The notes under the pieces were generated by a model. It worked only from the letters and a program-made list of their open reading frames with translations, made no database searches and was not told the origin of the DNA. Source: DASTPP01 sp035762175 (GTDB taxonomy: Bacteria > Myxococcota_A > Polyangia > Polyangiales > Polyangiaceae). Taken from it: a DNA stretch of 52,321 nucleotides. The stretch covers positions 1 through 52,321 of the forward strand of contig DASTPP010000091.1 of the NCBI GenBank assembly GCA_035762175.1, written 5' to 3'. Positions 1 through 7,794 of this stretch are shown in pieces (positions within the stretch are counted from its first letter, which is position 1; the number at the start of each line of letters is the position of its first letter). The position numbers and the translations under genes are program-made.

Positions 1-110
1 CCGGGGCCGCCGGGCGCGCCAGGTCACCCGCCGCCTGCGATGAGCGAGCGGCCGCCTCGGGCGAGGGGTGCGGGCTGACAGGCCCGGGGCCCCTTGCTAG
101 CCTTGGAGGC

Positions 111-959
111 ATGAGCCAAGCGCGCTGGCCCGGCGGCCCCGAGCGGGGGCCGTTTCGTGTCGAGCAGGTGGGCGAGGGCGACCGCCACGAGCTGAGCGAG
201 GGGCACGCCATCTACTGCGCTCCGGCCCAGCCCAAGCACGGCCGCCCGCACGTCGTCAGCGCCTTGCCGCTGGCCAGCGACCCGGCCGTGACCGATATCG
301 GCGCCGACGTCGGGCACGCGCTCGGCGAGCGCACGCTGCGCGCGCCCGACCTGTCGGTGGGCGACCTGGGCGACGACGAAGGCACCTGGTCGAGGGTGGC
401 GCCGCCGTTGGCGATCGAGCTCGCGTCGCAGGGCCAAGACGAGGCCGACCTGCAGCTGAAGATCAAGCAGCTGCTCGCGGCCGGCACGCGCTTCGTCTGG
501 GTGGTGCGGCTTCAGGGGCCGCGGCGGGTCGAGGTCTACGAGCCGGGGCGTGCGGCGCAGACGAAGCTTCCGGGCGAGCGGCTCGAAGCGCCCGGCGTCT
601 TGAAGAGCCGCCCCTTGGTCGAGGCGCTGTATGACCCCGAGGCGGCGTTCGAGCAGACGTTGCAGAACCTGCTCGAGCGCAAGGGCTACGCGGGGCTCGA
701 GGCGGTGCAGCGCGAGGCCGAGGCGCGCGGCGAGGCGCGCGGCGAGGCGCGCGGCGAGGCGCGCGGCGAGGCGCGCGGCGAGGCGCGCGGCGAGGCGCGT
801 GGCAGGGCCGAGGGGCTGCGGGCGGCGGTGCTCGATCTGTGCGAGGCGTTCGCCATCGAGCCGACCGAGGCGCAGCGGGCGCGGCTCGAGGCGATGGGGC
901 TGGGCGAGCTCGAGGCGCTGCGAAAGGCGCTCAAGCAGACCCGGAGCTGGCCCCCCTGA
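111..959 (+). CDS. Uma2 family (DUF820) restriction-endonuclease-like protein with a GEAR-repeat tail
   Basis: The 282-residue protein has the Uma2 pattern: a beta segment PPLAIELAS with acidic E103, then lysines K117 and K119, then FVWVVRLQ and VEVYEPG strands. This is the layout of the PD-(D/E)XK-like Uma2 fold, a family of putative nucleases whose substrate is mostly unknown. Residues about 205-232 are a GEAR tetrapeptide repeated about six times, encoded by near-perfect 12-nt direct repeats (roughly 718-805), and predict a charged helix. The rest of the C-terminus is helical. The ATG has a GGAGG only one base upstream, which is unusually close, so the in-frame GTG at 168 is an alternative. 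An ATPase gene starts 49 nt downstream on the same strand. The nuclease role is inferred from the family, not shown. Confidence 0.75.
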   Translation: MSQARWPGGPERGPFRVEQVGEGDRHELSEGHAIYCAPAQPKHGRPHVVSALPLASDPAVTDIGADVGHALGERTLRAPDLSVGDLGDDEGTWSRVAPPLAIELASQGQDEADLQLKIKQLLAAGTRFVWVVRLQGPRRVEVYEPGRAAQTKLPGERLEAPGVLKSRPLVEALYDPEAAFEQTLQNLLERKGYAGLEAVQREAEARGEARGEARGEARGEARGEARGEARGRAEGLRAAVLDLCEAFAIEPTEAQRARLEAMGLGELEALRKALKQTRSWPP

Positions 960-1008
960 CGGCGCCTGGGCTAGCGTCCCCCTCCCGCGGGTGAGCGAAC
1001 CCGCCCCC

Positions 1009-2424
1009 ATGCTCAAGCTGACCTTCAAAAGCCTCGGCCCCGTTCGCGAAGCGAAGCTCGACCTGCGACCGCTCACGGTCATCATCGGCCCCAACAACAC
1101 CGGCAAGACCTACCTCGCGTACGCGACCTACGCGCTGTTCAAAGAGGCCTTGCCGAACGCTATGCTCGGCTCCTTTCTCCCCTTGGTAGACGGGGCAAGG
1201 CGACCGGCTAGGGTGAGAAAATTTGCGATCGAAGAGGCTGGCAAACGTTTGCGGGGCGCCATTTCACTTCGGTCGGAGCAACTGACCGAGGTGTTCCAAG
1301 ACACCGCTGGCGACCTCTTCCGCGAAGCTCGGGCGACCCTTGAGGTGCCGGCTCTTGACGTGGGTGCCCTCGCCCAAGCGGCGGAGAAGCGATGGCTGAA
1401 AGTGTCGTTCGCTGAGAAAGGCGGGCACTCTCGGTGGACGCGCTTGGCTGCGTCTCTTCGACCGGGTTTGAAGGGGGTTTGGCTTCAGCCCCTGCTACTG
1501 CCGGCCGAGCGCAACGCCTTCATTCTTACGTACAAGATGCTGGCGAGCCGGCGATACCGCCTGCTCCGCGAGGGGGTTCGCGGCCTGGGGGGCGCGAGGG
1601 GCGATGCGCGTCAGGTTCAGCTCCTCCGCGAGCAGGGTGACATTCGGTACCCCACGCCGATCGAAGATTTTCTCGATTTTCTGACCGACGCCGAGCTCTC
1701 GCCCAAAGGCGAGGCAGCGAGCCCGAAGGCCGACCAAGTCGGAGCGGGGGCGGCGCTCTTTGGGCGAGGGGGGCCTACCAAAAGGCTCACGGGGTCACAA
1801 CCGTCGTCGGAGTTCGAGCGCCTCGCGGCGCAGCTCGAGCAGGGCGTGCAGGGCGGCCAAGAGCTCTTCTACCAGACTACCCAACTCGGCGGAGGCGAGC
1901 TGCGCGTGAAGCTCGACGACAAGCGCAGCCTCGACCTTTACAACGCCTCCTCGTCGATCAAGCAGCTCGCGCCGCTCTTGCTCTACCTGCGCCACCGCGC
2001 CGCCGAGGGCGACCTGCTGGTGATCGACGAGCCCGAGATGAACTTGCACCCCGAGGGGCAGGCGCGCCTGCTCGAGGTGCTGGCGATGCTCGCCAACCTC
2101 GGCGTCTACGTGCTCGTCACCACGCACAGCCCCTACATTTTGGCGCACCTGAACAACCTGACCGCCTCGACGACGAAGCTGAAGCCTGCCCGCGAGCGCC
2201 AGGCCGAGCACCTCTACCTGCGCGACCGCCGCGCGTTGTTGCGGGCCGACCGGGTGAGCGCGTACGAGGCCGGCAACGGCACGCTGCGCGACCTGCACGA
2301 CCCCGACTTCGGCATCCGCTGGGATACGTTGAGCGACGTCTCGGCCGAGCTGCAGCAGAAGTTCTTCGCCATCCGCGAGCAAGAGGGGGAAACGGGGCGT
2401 GGGCGCGCGAAGAAGAAAGCCTGA
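1009..2424 (+). CDS. RecF/OLD-like AAA ATPase, first gene of a two-gene ATPase-nuclease pair
   Basis: This 471-residue ATPase has an N-terminal strand-rich start, then Walker A GPNNTGKT (residues 27-34), a signature-like NASSSIKQLAPL, Walker B LLVIDEPEMNLHPEG with D340 and E341, and an H-loop TTHSPYI with H373. This is the ABC/SMC-like ATPase plan of RecF, OLD and many anti-phage ATPases. No TOPRIM domain follows, so any nuclease activity would have to come from a partner. I start it at ATG 1009 because the core aligns directly there; GTG 991 is an in-frame alternative. The stop lies inside the next gene, suggesting coupling. The middle (about 1150-1800) is visibly less GC-rich and uses codons rare in neighbouring genes (AAA, TTT, CTT), which suggests acquisition. 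The exact subfamily is not recognised. Confidence 0.85.
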   Translation: MLKLTFKSLGPVREAKLDLRPLTVIIGPNNTGKTYLAYATYALFKEALPNAMLGSFLPLVDGARRPARVRKFAIEEAGKRLRGAISLRSEQLTEVFQDTAGDLFREARATLEVPALDVGALAQAAEKRWLKVSFAEKGGHSRWTRLAASLRPGLKGVWLQPLLLPAERNAFILTYKMLASRRYRLLREGVRGLGGARGDARQVQLLREQGDIRYPTPIEDFLDFLTDAELSPKGEAASPKADQVGAGAALFGRGGPTKRLTGSQPSSEFERLAAQLEQGVQGGQELFYQTTQLGGGELRVKLDDKRSLDLYNASSSIKQLAPLLLYLRHRAAEGDLLVIDEPEMNLHPEGQARLLEVLAMLANLGVYVLVTTHSPYILAHLNNLTASTTKLKPARERQAEHLYLRDRRALLRADRVSAYEAGNGTLRDLHDPDFGIRWDTLSDVSAELQQKFFAIREQEGETGRGRAKKKA

Positions 2425-3367
2425 CAACCTCAAGCCCCGCAAGCCCCGGCCCGACACGCCCGGCGGCCTTCTCGCCCGCAAGAGCGACCGGCTCGACTGG
2501 CAGCGGTTCAACTTTCTCGAGAACCTGCTGATCTTCTGCGCCCAGAAGACGCGCCGTGCGCCGGCCGAGAGCGGCGTGCAGTTCGGCATCCGCTCGGCCG
2601 TCCGCGACGATGGCGTCTGCCTGCTCTTCAAGATCGACCGGCAACCCGACTCGCTGATGCCGGCCGGCGGCCCGAGGCCCGACTACCTCGTGGTGCATAT
2701 CTCGAGGCAGCACGGTTGCCTCTGCACCATCGTCGAGATGAAGGGCAAAGATCACCACAAGGCCGAGCACGCGATCGATCAGATCAAAGCGCTCTGGGAG
2801 CGCCTCCGCGCCGAGGTGAGCGAGCACGTGCCCGGCGCGCTGCGCCGGCACGTCCGCTACCAGGGGGTCATCTTGACGCCGCCCAACGTGCAGGTGCCCT
2901 TCCGCAAGCTCGAAGAGACGAGCAAGCAGCTCGTCATCGCCGTGCTGTCGTACCCGCAGACCTTCGACCTTTATGACTACGTGCGCCGCCCCCTCGAATA
3001 CGGGCGCGAGCGCTACGAGCACCGACCCGCCGGAGCATCGGATCAATACGAGTTCAACGCCCTGGAAGCCGTGCTGGCGTGCGGCGGGCTACCCAAGCGG
3101 CTCGATGTGAAGTGCTGCGAGAACGAGGTCGAGGGGGCCCCACCTCGCCACAAGGGGCTCTGGCTCGACTTCGCCAACCCGGGCAACGACAACTGCGAAG
3201 AGCGAGGGCTCGACGGCGACGAAGACGACTTCGTGCGCCTACTCGTCACCCCGAAGCGGTTGCGCTTCGTTCACGAAGAACGGTCGGCCGACTTCGTCGC
3301 CTTTTTGCGGCAGGCGCTGCAGGCCCGCAAGCTCCCGCACGACGGCCTATTCGGCCCCTGCACGTGA
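2399..3367 (+). CDS. Putative PD-(D/E)XK nuclease partner of the ATPase
   Basis: This 322-residue protein matches no family I can name. It shows a PD-(D/E)XK-like pattern: RPDYLVVH with D95, then TIVEMKGKD with E113 and K115, then a helix AIDQIKAL with Q128. D-x17-E-x-K followed by a helical Gln is the usual geometry of this nuclease core. The C-terminal half (LDVKCCENEVEG onward) is mixed and unassigned. It starts at GTG 2399, inside the ATPase gene (26-nt overlap), with the purine-rich AAGAGGGGGA at 2381-2390 as a good ribosome site, so its translation is probably coupled to the ATPase. Overlapping ATPase plus nuclease-like genes are common in prokaryotic defence systems. That role is inferred from arrangement and motifs only. 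Confidence 0.7.
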   Translation: MGARRRKPDNLKPRKPRPDTPGGLLARKSDRLDWQRFNFLENLLIFCAQKTRRAPAESGVQFGIRSAVRDDGVCLLFKIDRQPDSLMPAGGPRPDYLVVHISRQHGCLCTIVEMKGKDHHKAEHAIDQIKALWERLRAEVSEHVPGALRRHVRYQGVILTPPNVQVPFRKLEETSKQLVIAVLSYPQTFDLYDYVRRPLEYGRERYEHRPAGASDQYEFNALEAVLACGGLPKRLDVKCCENEVEGAPPRHKGLWLDFANPGNDNCEERGLDGDEDDFVRLLVTPKRLRFVHEERSADFVAFLRQALQARKLPHDGLFGPCT

Positions 3368-3426
3368 TGCCTGCCTCGGGGGCCGGCCAGGCTCGCCGGG
3401 GTCGCTTCGGAGGGCCGTAAGCGCAG

Positions 3427-3546
3427 CGTGGCTCGCCGGCGCGGCGGGGGCGTCCAGAGGGCGGGGGCCCCGCTGGTTGAGCCCCCCACGAGGGGGGGCG
3501 AGTTCGGGGGGCCCGGCGGACGTCCCCGCCGCGCCGGCGAGCCACG
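3427..3546. repeat. Large imperfect cruciform downstream of the nuclease-like gene
   Basis: A perfect 23-bp inverted repeat (arms 3427-3449 and 3524-3546) encloses 74 nt that contain a second hairpin (CCCCCC-ACGA-GGGGGG, 3483-3498). The inner left segment CCAGAGGGCG followed by a GGGCCCCGC block recurs just before and inside the nested palindrome at 12734-12756, so this may be a diverged relative of that element family. It may also serve as a transcription end for the upstream pair. Confidence 0.6.
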
Positions 3547-3579
3547 CGGTGGGCAGGGGCTTGGTCGCGGGTCCGCGCG

Positions 3580-3862
3580 GTGAGCGCGGTGCTACTCGAC
3601 AACGAAAACGCGGCTCAGTGGGTCGGCCAGTTGTGCAACGACGATCTGCGCAAGGCGCTCGAGGTTTGCCAGCAAATCGTGCTCTCGCCCCACGTGCACG
3701 CCGAGCAGCTGCTCAGGATGCAGGTCGTGCAGCAGCGAATTCAACCTGTTGGGGCAGGCGGAGGTCAGCTGCCCGCTCACCGGGGCGGAGGACGTCGAGC
3801 CCATCCGCCGGTTCGAGCGTACGCTGCGAGCGACTTGGGGTACTGCTCCGAGCGATTCGTAA
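3580..3862 (+). pseudogene. Possible frameshifted small gene remnant
   Basis: From GTG 3580 the reading frame gives LLDNENAAQWVGQL, then a helical stretch ending LLRMQVVQQ. Around 3720-3745 the protein-like character jumps to the +1 frame, which continues SSEFNLLGQAEVSCPL and ends ATWGTAPSDS at TAA 3860-3862. Each half alone looks coding (mixed composition, lower GC than neighbours). Neither half has a convincing continuation in its own frame, so a single ancestral gene of about 94 codons with one indel is the simplest reading. No family was recognised. It lies next to the putative acquired ATPase pair and could be debris of the same island. Confidence 0.35.
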
Positions 3863-3926
3863 GGGAGAGAAGACGGCGCGGGGTGCGATCGAGTCGTTGC
3901 CCGCGCTCGAACCCATCAGGGGGGCG

Positions 3927-5414
3927 TCAGGGCGCTGCCCCGCCGAGGTGCAGGCGGGCGAGCGCGAGCGAAACCTTGCCCCCCTCGCCGGCCGCCGGGC
4001 CCGCGAGCAACAGGCGGCCGACGGCGTCGAGCGCGCAGCGTTGGGGCGCGAAGGGCAGCGCGACGCCGTCGGGGCCGAAGGACGGATCGGCGGCGCCCTG
4101 GGCAGAGAAGCGGCGGGCGCGGGGCTGGCCGCCCGACACGCCGGCGACGACGAGCCCGCCGGCGGCATCGATGGCGAGGCAGGCCCAGGCGGGGTCGCCC
4201 TCGGCGAAGGCGTCGAGCACGCCGAGCGTGCCAAACGACTCGTCGAGGCCCCCGTCGGCCTTGAACTTGACGGCGACCGGGCGCGGCGCACCGCCCTCGG
4301 CCGCCGAGAGCCCGACGTAGAAGTCGCGCGTAGCGCGGTCGAGCGCGACGCCGAAGGGGGGGCCCGAGATGGCGAAGCCGAGTGGCGCGAAGTCGACGGT
4401 GGCGAAGCCGGTGCCGTCGGCGAGCTGCGTGTCGAGCGCCAAGCCGTCGGGCCACTCGATCAGGCGGACGAAGCCGACCCGGCTGGCCGTCGTGTCGTCG
4501 TTCGCCACGACGTACACGAAGCCGCCCGCGGCGGCGGCGAAGATCGGGATCTTCGGGAAGGCCACGTCGGGCAGCGCGACCTGAGGCGTGGGCGGCGGGG
4601 GCGAGGGCAGGGGTTGGGTCGGGTCGACGTCGATGATGCTGAGGCGCTGCAAGAAGTAGCCTGGCGTCACGGCGCGGTACAGGCGACCGCCGAACGAGCT
4701 CGGAAAGACGTACGTCGAGAGCACGTCCGAGTCGCCTCCGGAGCCGAAGGGCGAGAGCACGGACCCGGCCGCCCGCAGCTCGGCGTGCCACAAGCGGGTG
4801 ATCGACGTGCCCTCGCTGGTGTCGGCATGGTAGGTGCGCACGACGACGCTGCTCTGCGCCTCATCGACGTGGGCGCCGAGCACGGTGTCGCTGCTGACGG
4901 TCCGGTCGATGAGCACGGCGCCTTGGCCGCTTTGAAACCCCTCTTGGCCGCCGAGGTCGGACGCGAACGTCGGGTCGAGCCGGCCGGCCGCGTCGAGCCG
5001 CGCGACGAAGGCGTCGCCTTGGTCGAAGGCCTCGGGGGTGAAGAAGTCGTAATGCCCGGCGACGGCGACGGCGCCCGAGGGCAAAGGCTGTAGGGTCACG
5101 ACCGAGAGCGCCTTGGCCGACGTGCCGCCGAGGTCGGTGGTCGCCACCCCCTGGTCGCCGAAGGACGCGTCGAGGCTCGGCCCCGCCCGGCCGCCCGCGC
5201 CCGAAGCCCCGCCACCCGCGCCCGAAGCCCCGCCGGCCCCGCCGCGCCCGCCCGCCCCCGCGGCCCCGCCGCCGGCCGCGCCCGGGGCCCCGCCTTGGCC
5301 CGCGGCGCCTGGCCCCGGGCGGACGTCGGCCTCGTCGATGCCCAAGAGCGCGTTGCACGCGCCGAGGCACCCCAACAGCCCCGCCACCACCCCCCATGAC
5401 ACTCGGGCGCGCAT
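3927..5414 (-). CDS. Delta-60 repeat lipoprotein
   Basis: This 495-residue predicted lipoprotein has an N-terminal signal peptide with lipobox LGAC (Cys20) followed by NALLGID, a hallmark of secreted lipoproteins in Polyangia-type myxobacteria. Residues about 32-78 form a Gly/Ala-rich low-complexity linker. The rest carries several copies of the delta-60 repeat signature (LDASFGDQG, LDPTFASDLG, LDESFGTLG, DPSFGPDG) and alternating beta strands such as AVAVAGHYD and GLVVAGVSGG, predicting a beta-propeller. These proteins are cell-surface beta structures without a known enzymatic role. The gene is divergent from the serine hydrolase gene at 5545 across a 130-nt spacer, so the two may share a regulatory region. 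Confidence 0.88.
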   Translation of the reverse strand: MRARVSWGVVAGLLGCLGACNALLGIDEADVRPGPGAAGQGGAPGAAGGGAAGAGGRGGAGGASGAGGGASGAGGRAGPSLDASFGDQGVATTDLGGTSAKALSVVTLQPLPSGAVAVAGHYDFFTPEAFDQGDAFVARLDAAGRLDPTFASDLGGQEGFQSGQGAVLIDRTVSSDTVLGAHVDEAQSSVVVRTYHADTSEGTSITRLWHAELRAAGSVLSPFGSGGDSDVLSTYVFPSSFGGRLYRAVTPGYFLQRLSIIDVDPTQPLPSPPPPTPQVALPDVAFPKIPIFAAAAGGFVYVVANDDTTASRVGFVRLIEWPDGLALDTQLADGTGFATVDFAPLGFAISGPPFGVALDRATRDFYVGLSAAEGGAPRPVAVKFKADGGLDESFGTLGVLDAFAEGDPAWACLAIDAAGGLVVAGVSGGQPRARRFSAQGAADPSFGPDGVALPFAPQRCALDAVGRLLLAGPAAGEGGKVSLALARLHLGGAAP

Positions 5415-5544
5415 GCTTTGTGCTCATTGTAGGGGCATCGGGCGGCCGCGCGCCACCCCCGCGCCGGCGCCGGGGGTGAAGGCGAGCCGAGGTCGGTCGA
5501 TGGGAGCGACATGGCGCCGCCGCTGGCGCTACCGTGCCGCTCCC

Positions 5545-7485
5545 ATGCGCCGAACTCTCCGCGCCTCGTCCCGCCCCCTCCGCGCCTTGCTCTTCGCCGC
5601 CCTCGCCCCGCTCGTCGCGTGCGACCCGGCCCCCGCCGCCCGCCCGGCCCGCGCGCCCGTGGCCGCCCTCCGGCCCGCGCGCTTCACCCCGGGCGCGCTG
5701 CCGCCCCCCGCCTTCGCCGACCCCGCCCGCAAGCAGAAGCTGCTGGCGACGTTGCCCGAGGTCGAGCGGCTGGTGGCCGACGAGTTTCGCAAGCAGAAGC
5801 TGCCGGGCCTGGCCGCGGGCCTCGTCATCGACGGCGAGCTCGTCTGGACGAAGGGCTACGGCGTGCGCGATCTCGCGTCGCGGGGGCCGGTCGACGCCGA
5901 CACGGTCTTTCGGATCGCCTCGATGACCAAGAGCTTCACGGGCGTGGCGGTGTTGCAGCTCCGCGACGCGGGCAAGCTGCGGCTCGACGACCCGGCCGCG
6001 CAGCACGTGCCCGAGCTCGCGCGCCTCGCCTACCCGACGCGTGACGCGGCGCCCATCACGCTGCGCGATCTGCTGACGCACGGCGGGGGCCTGCCCGAAG
6101 ACAACCCCTGGGGGGACCGCCAGCTCGGGCTCGCCGAGGACGCGTTCACCGCGCTCTTGCGCGAGGGCTTCTCGTTTTCGAGCTCGCCGGGCACCCACTA
6201 CGAGTATTCGAACACGGGGTTTGCCATGCTGGGGCGGGCCATCGCCCGGGCGTCGGGGCGCTCTTACCACGACTGGCTCACGGGCTCGGTGCTCCGGCCG
6301 CTCGGCATGGGCGCGACGACGCTCGACGAGAGCGCGGTGCCGAGAGAGCGCCTCGCCCGCGGCCACCGGCGCGAGGGCGAGGCCTTCGTGCCCGAGCCGA
6401 ACCTGCCCGACGGGGCCTACGGGGCGATGGGGGGGCTCTTCTCGTCGGTGCGCGACATGGCGCGCTACCTCGCCTTTCACCTCGACGCCTGGCCGCCCCG
6501 CGACGACCCCGAGTCGGGGCCGCTCTCGCGCGCCTCGCGGCGCGAGATGCACCAGCCCGCGCGCCACGTCGCGCTGCGCGCCTCGCCGGGCGGAGTCGGC
6601 GACAAGCCGGCGGGCGCCTCGTCGGTGGGCTACGGCTACGGCTTTCGCGTGGCCGACAGCTGCGACCTCTCGCCCGTCGTCTCGCACGGCGGGGGGTTGC
6701 CCGGCTACGGCTCGACGCTGGCGTTCCTGCCCGAGCACGGCGTCGGCTTCGTGGCCCTCGGCAACGTGACGTACGCGCGGCTCGGCGATCTCGGCGGCGC
6801 GGTGCTGCGCGCGCTCGCGGCCGGCGGCGGTCTCGACCGGCGCGCCGTCGCGCCCGCCCCCGCGCTCGTCGCCGCGCACGCGTCGGTCGCCCGCCTGCTC
6901 GAGCGCTGGGACGACGCCGAGGCGAGCGCCGCCTTCGCCGACACCTTCTTTCTCGACGTCCCCCGGCCGAAGCTCGTCGCGCAGCTCGAGGCCTTGCGCC
7001 GCGAGCGGGGGCGCTGCTCGCCCGCGGGGCCCCTCGAGCCCGAGAACGCGCTGCGGGGCGCGCGGCGCTTCGCCTGCGAGCGGGGCTGGGTCGAGGTGCG
7101 GCTGACGCTGACGCCGCCCGCGCCGACGCGCATCCAGGCGCTCACGGTCGAGGGGCACGCGCCGCCGAGCCCCGCGCTCGCCGACGCCGCCGCGCGCCTC
7201 GTCGCGCTGGCAAGCTCCTGGGAGGACGCGGCCGCCGAGCGCCTGCTCGACCCCTCGCTCGACCGGGCCGCGCTCAAAAAGCGCCTTTCGGCGGTCGCGG
7301 CCGCGCGCGGCGCGTGCAGGGTCGAACGCCCGCTCGGCGGCGACGGCCGGGGGCGCTACAAGGCCCTGCTCGCCTGCGAGCGCGCCCCCGTCGCGCTCGA
7401 TCTGCGCCTCGCCGAGGCGAGCGGGCGGGTCAGCGCCGTCGAGTTCGAGGCGCCGCCGGGGCCGGCGGGCAAGTGCGCGCAGTGA
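5545..7485 (+). CDS. Serine hydrolase lipoprotein, beta-lactamase/class C (S12) family
   Basis: The 646-residue protein has a signal peptide with lipobox LVAC (Cys26), a short Ala/Pro spacer, and a penicillin-binding-protein-like domain (about 70-430). All three active-site motifs are visible: SMTK with nucleophile S126 and general base K129, the YSN motif at Y221-N223, and HGG at H381 in place of KTG, as in class C-like esterases and D-aminopeptidases. The last 200 residues resemble no domain I know and contain two helical blocks that may be substrate-binding or dimerisation repeats. ATG 5545 is chosen because it begins a proper signal peptide. The reaction (peptidase, esterase or beta-lactam hydrolysis) cannot be told from sequence. 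Confidence 0.88.
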   Translation: MRRTLRASSRPLRALLFAALAPLVACDPAPAARPARAPVAALRPARFTPGALPPPAFADPARKQKLLATLPEVERLVADEFRKQKLPGLAAGLVIDGELVWTKGYGVRDLASRGPVDADTVFRIASMTKSFTGVAVLQLRDAGKLRLDDPAAQHVPELARLAYPTRDAAPITLRDLLTHGGGLPEDNPWGDRQLGLAEDAFTALLREGFSFSSSPGTHYEYSNTGFAMLGRAIARASGRSYHDWLTGSVLRPLGMGATTLDESAVPRERLARGHRREGEAFVPEPNLPDGAYGAMGGLFSSVRDMARYLAFHLDAWPPRDDPESGPLSRASRREMHQPARHVALRASPGGVGDKPAGASSVGYGYGFRVADSCDLSPVVSHGGGLPGYGSTLAFLPEHGVGFVALGNVTYARLGDLGGAVLRALAAGGGLDRRAVAPAPALVAAHASVARLLERWDDAEASAAFADTFFLDVPRPKLVAQLEALRRERGRCSPAGPLEPENALRGARRFACERGWVEVRLTLTPPAPTRIQALTVEGHAPPSPALADAAARLVALASSWEDAAAERLLDPSLDRAALKKRLSAVAAARGACRVERPLGGDGRGRYKALLACERAPVALDLRLAEASGRVSAVEFEAPPGPAGKCAQ

Positions 7486-7525
7486 TACCAGCCCCTTTGA
7501 ATGGGATCAGGAATCGGCGGGGCGT

Positions 7526-7750
7526 TGCCCCCGAGTGAACTCGGGGGCAGCGAACGCCCCCTCGTGCCGCGCGGAAGCGGGCCGGTTCGGCGAGCAAAGC
7601 CCGCCCCCTTGCCGGGGACTGGGCTCCCGCGGGCTTCGTCTTCCGGGCGAGCTCGCGTCCGCGGCTCGCTCCGCGGGAGCCCTGCCTCCGGCAGGGCTTT
7701 GACCGCCGTTTCAAAGGGCAAACGCTGCCCCCGGCTTCAGCCGTGGGCAT
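7526..7750. repeat. Nested-palindrome element, copy 1 (variant)
   Basis: It lies between convergent genes. The left end hairpin TGCCCCCGAGT/ACTCGGGGGCA has 11 perfect pairs. The right end hairpin is centred on GGCTTCAGCC near 7735. The inner arms contain GCAAAGC (7594-7600) on the left and GGGCTTTG (7694-7701) on the right, in inverted orientation. Its layout matches the copies at 12748, 22821, 39686 and 42198, but its inner arms have diverged. No ORF lies inside. The flanks of this 309-nt intergenic region hold nothing else I can identify. Confidence 0.7.
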
Positions 7751-7794
7751 GCGTCGGCCGGGGTCGGGCCCTCGCGCCTGGGCCCCCGTGGCGC

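Noticed and set aside
631..1008. Upstream extension of the ATPase frame overlapping the Uma2 gene
   Set aside because: The extension is Arg/Ser-rich out-of-frame translation of the GEAR repeat; the ATPase core starts at 1009.
3427..3546. Terminator call for the large cruciform
   Set aside because: There is no T tract, and the arms are far apart (74-nt loop). It was kept as a repeat rather than a terminator.
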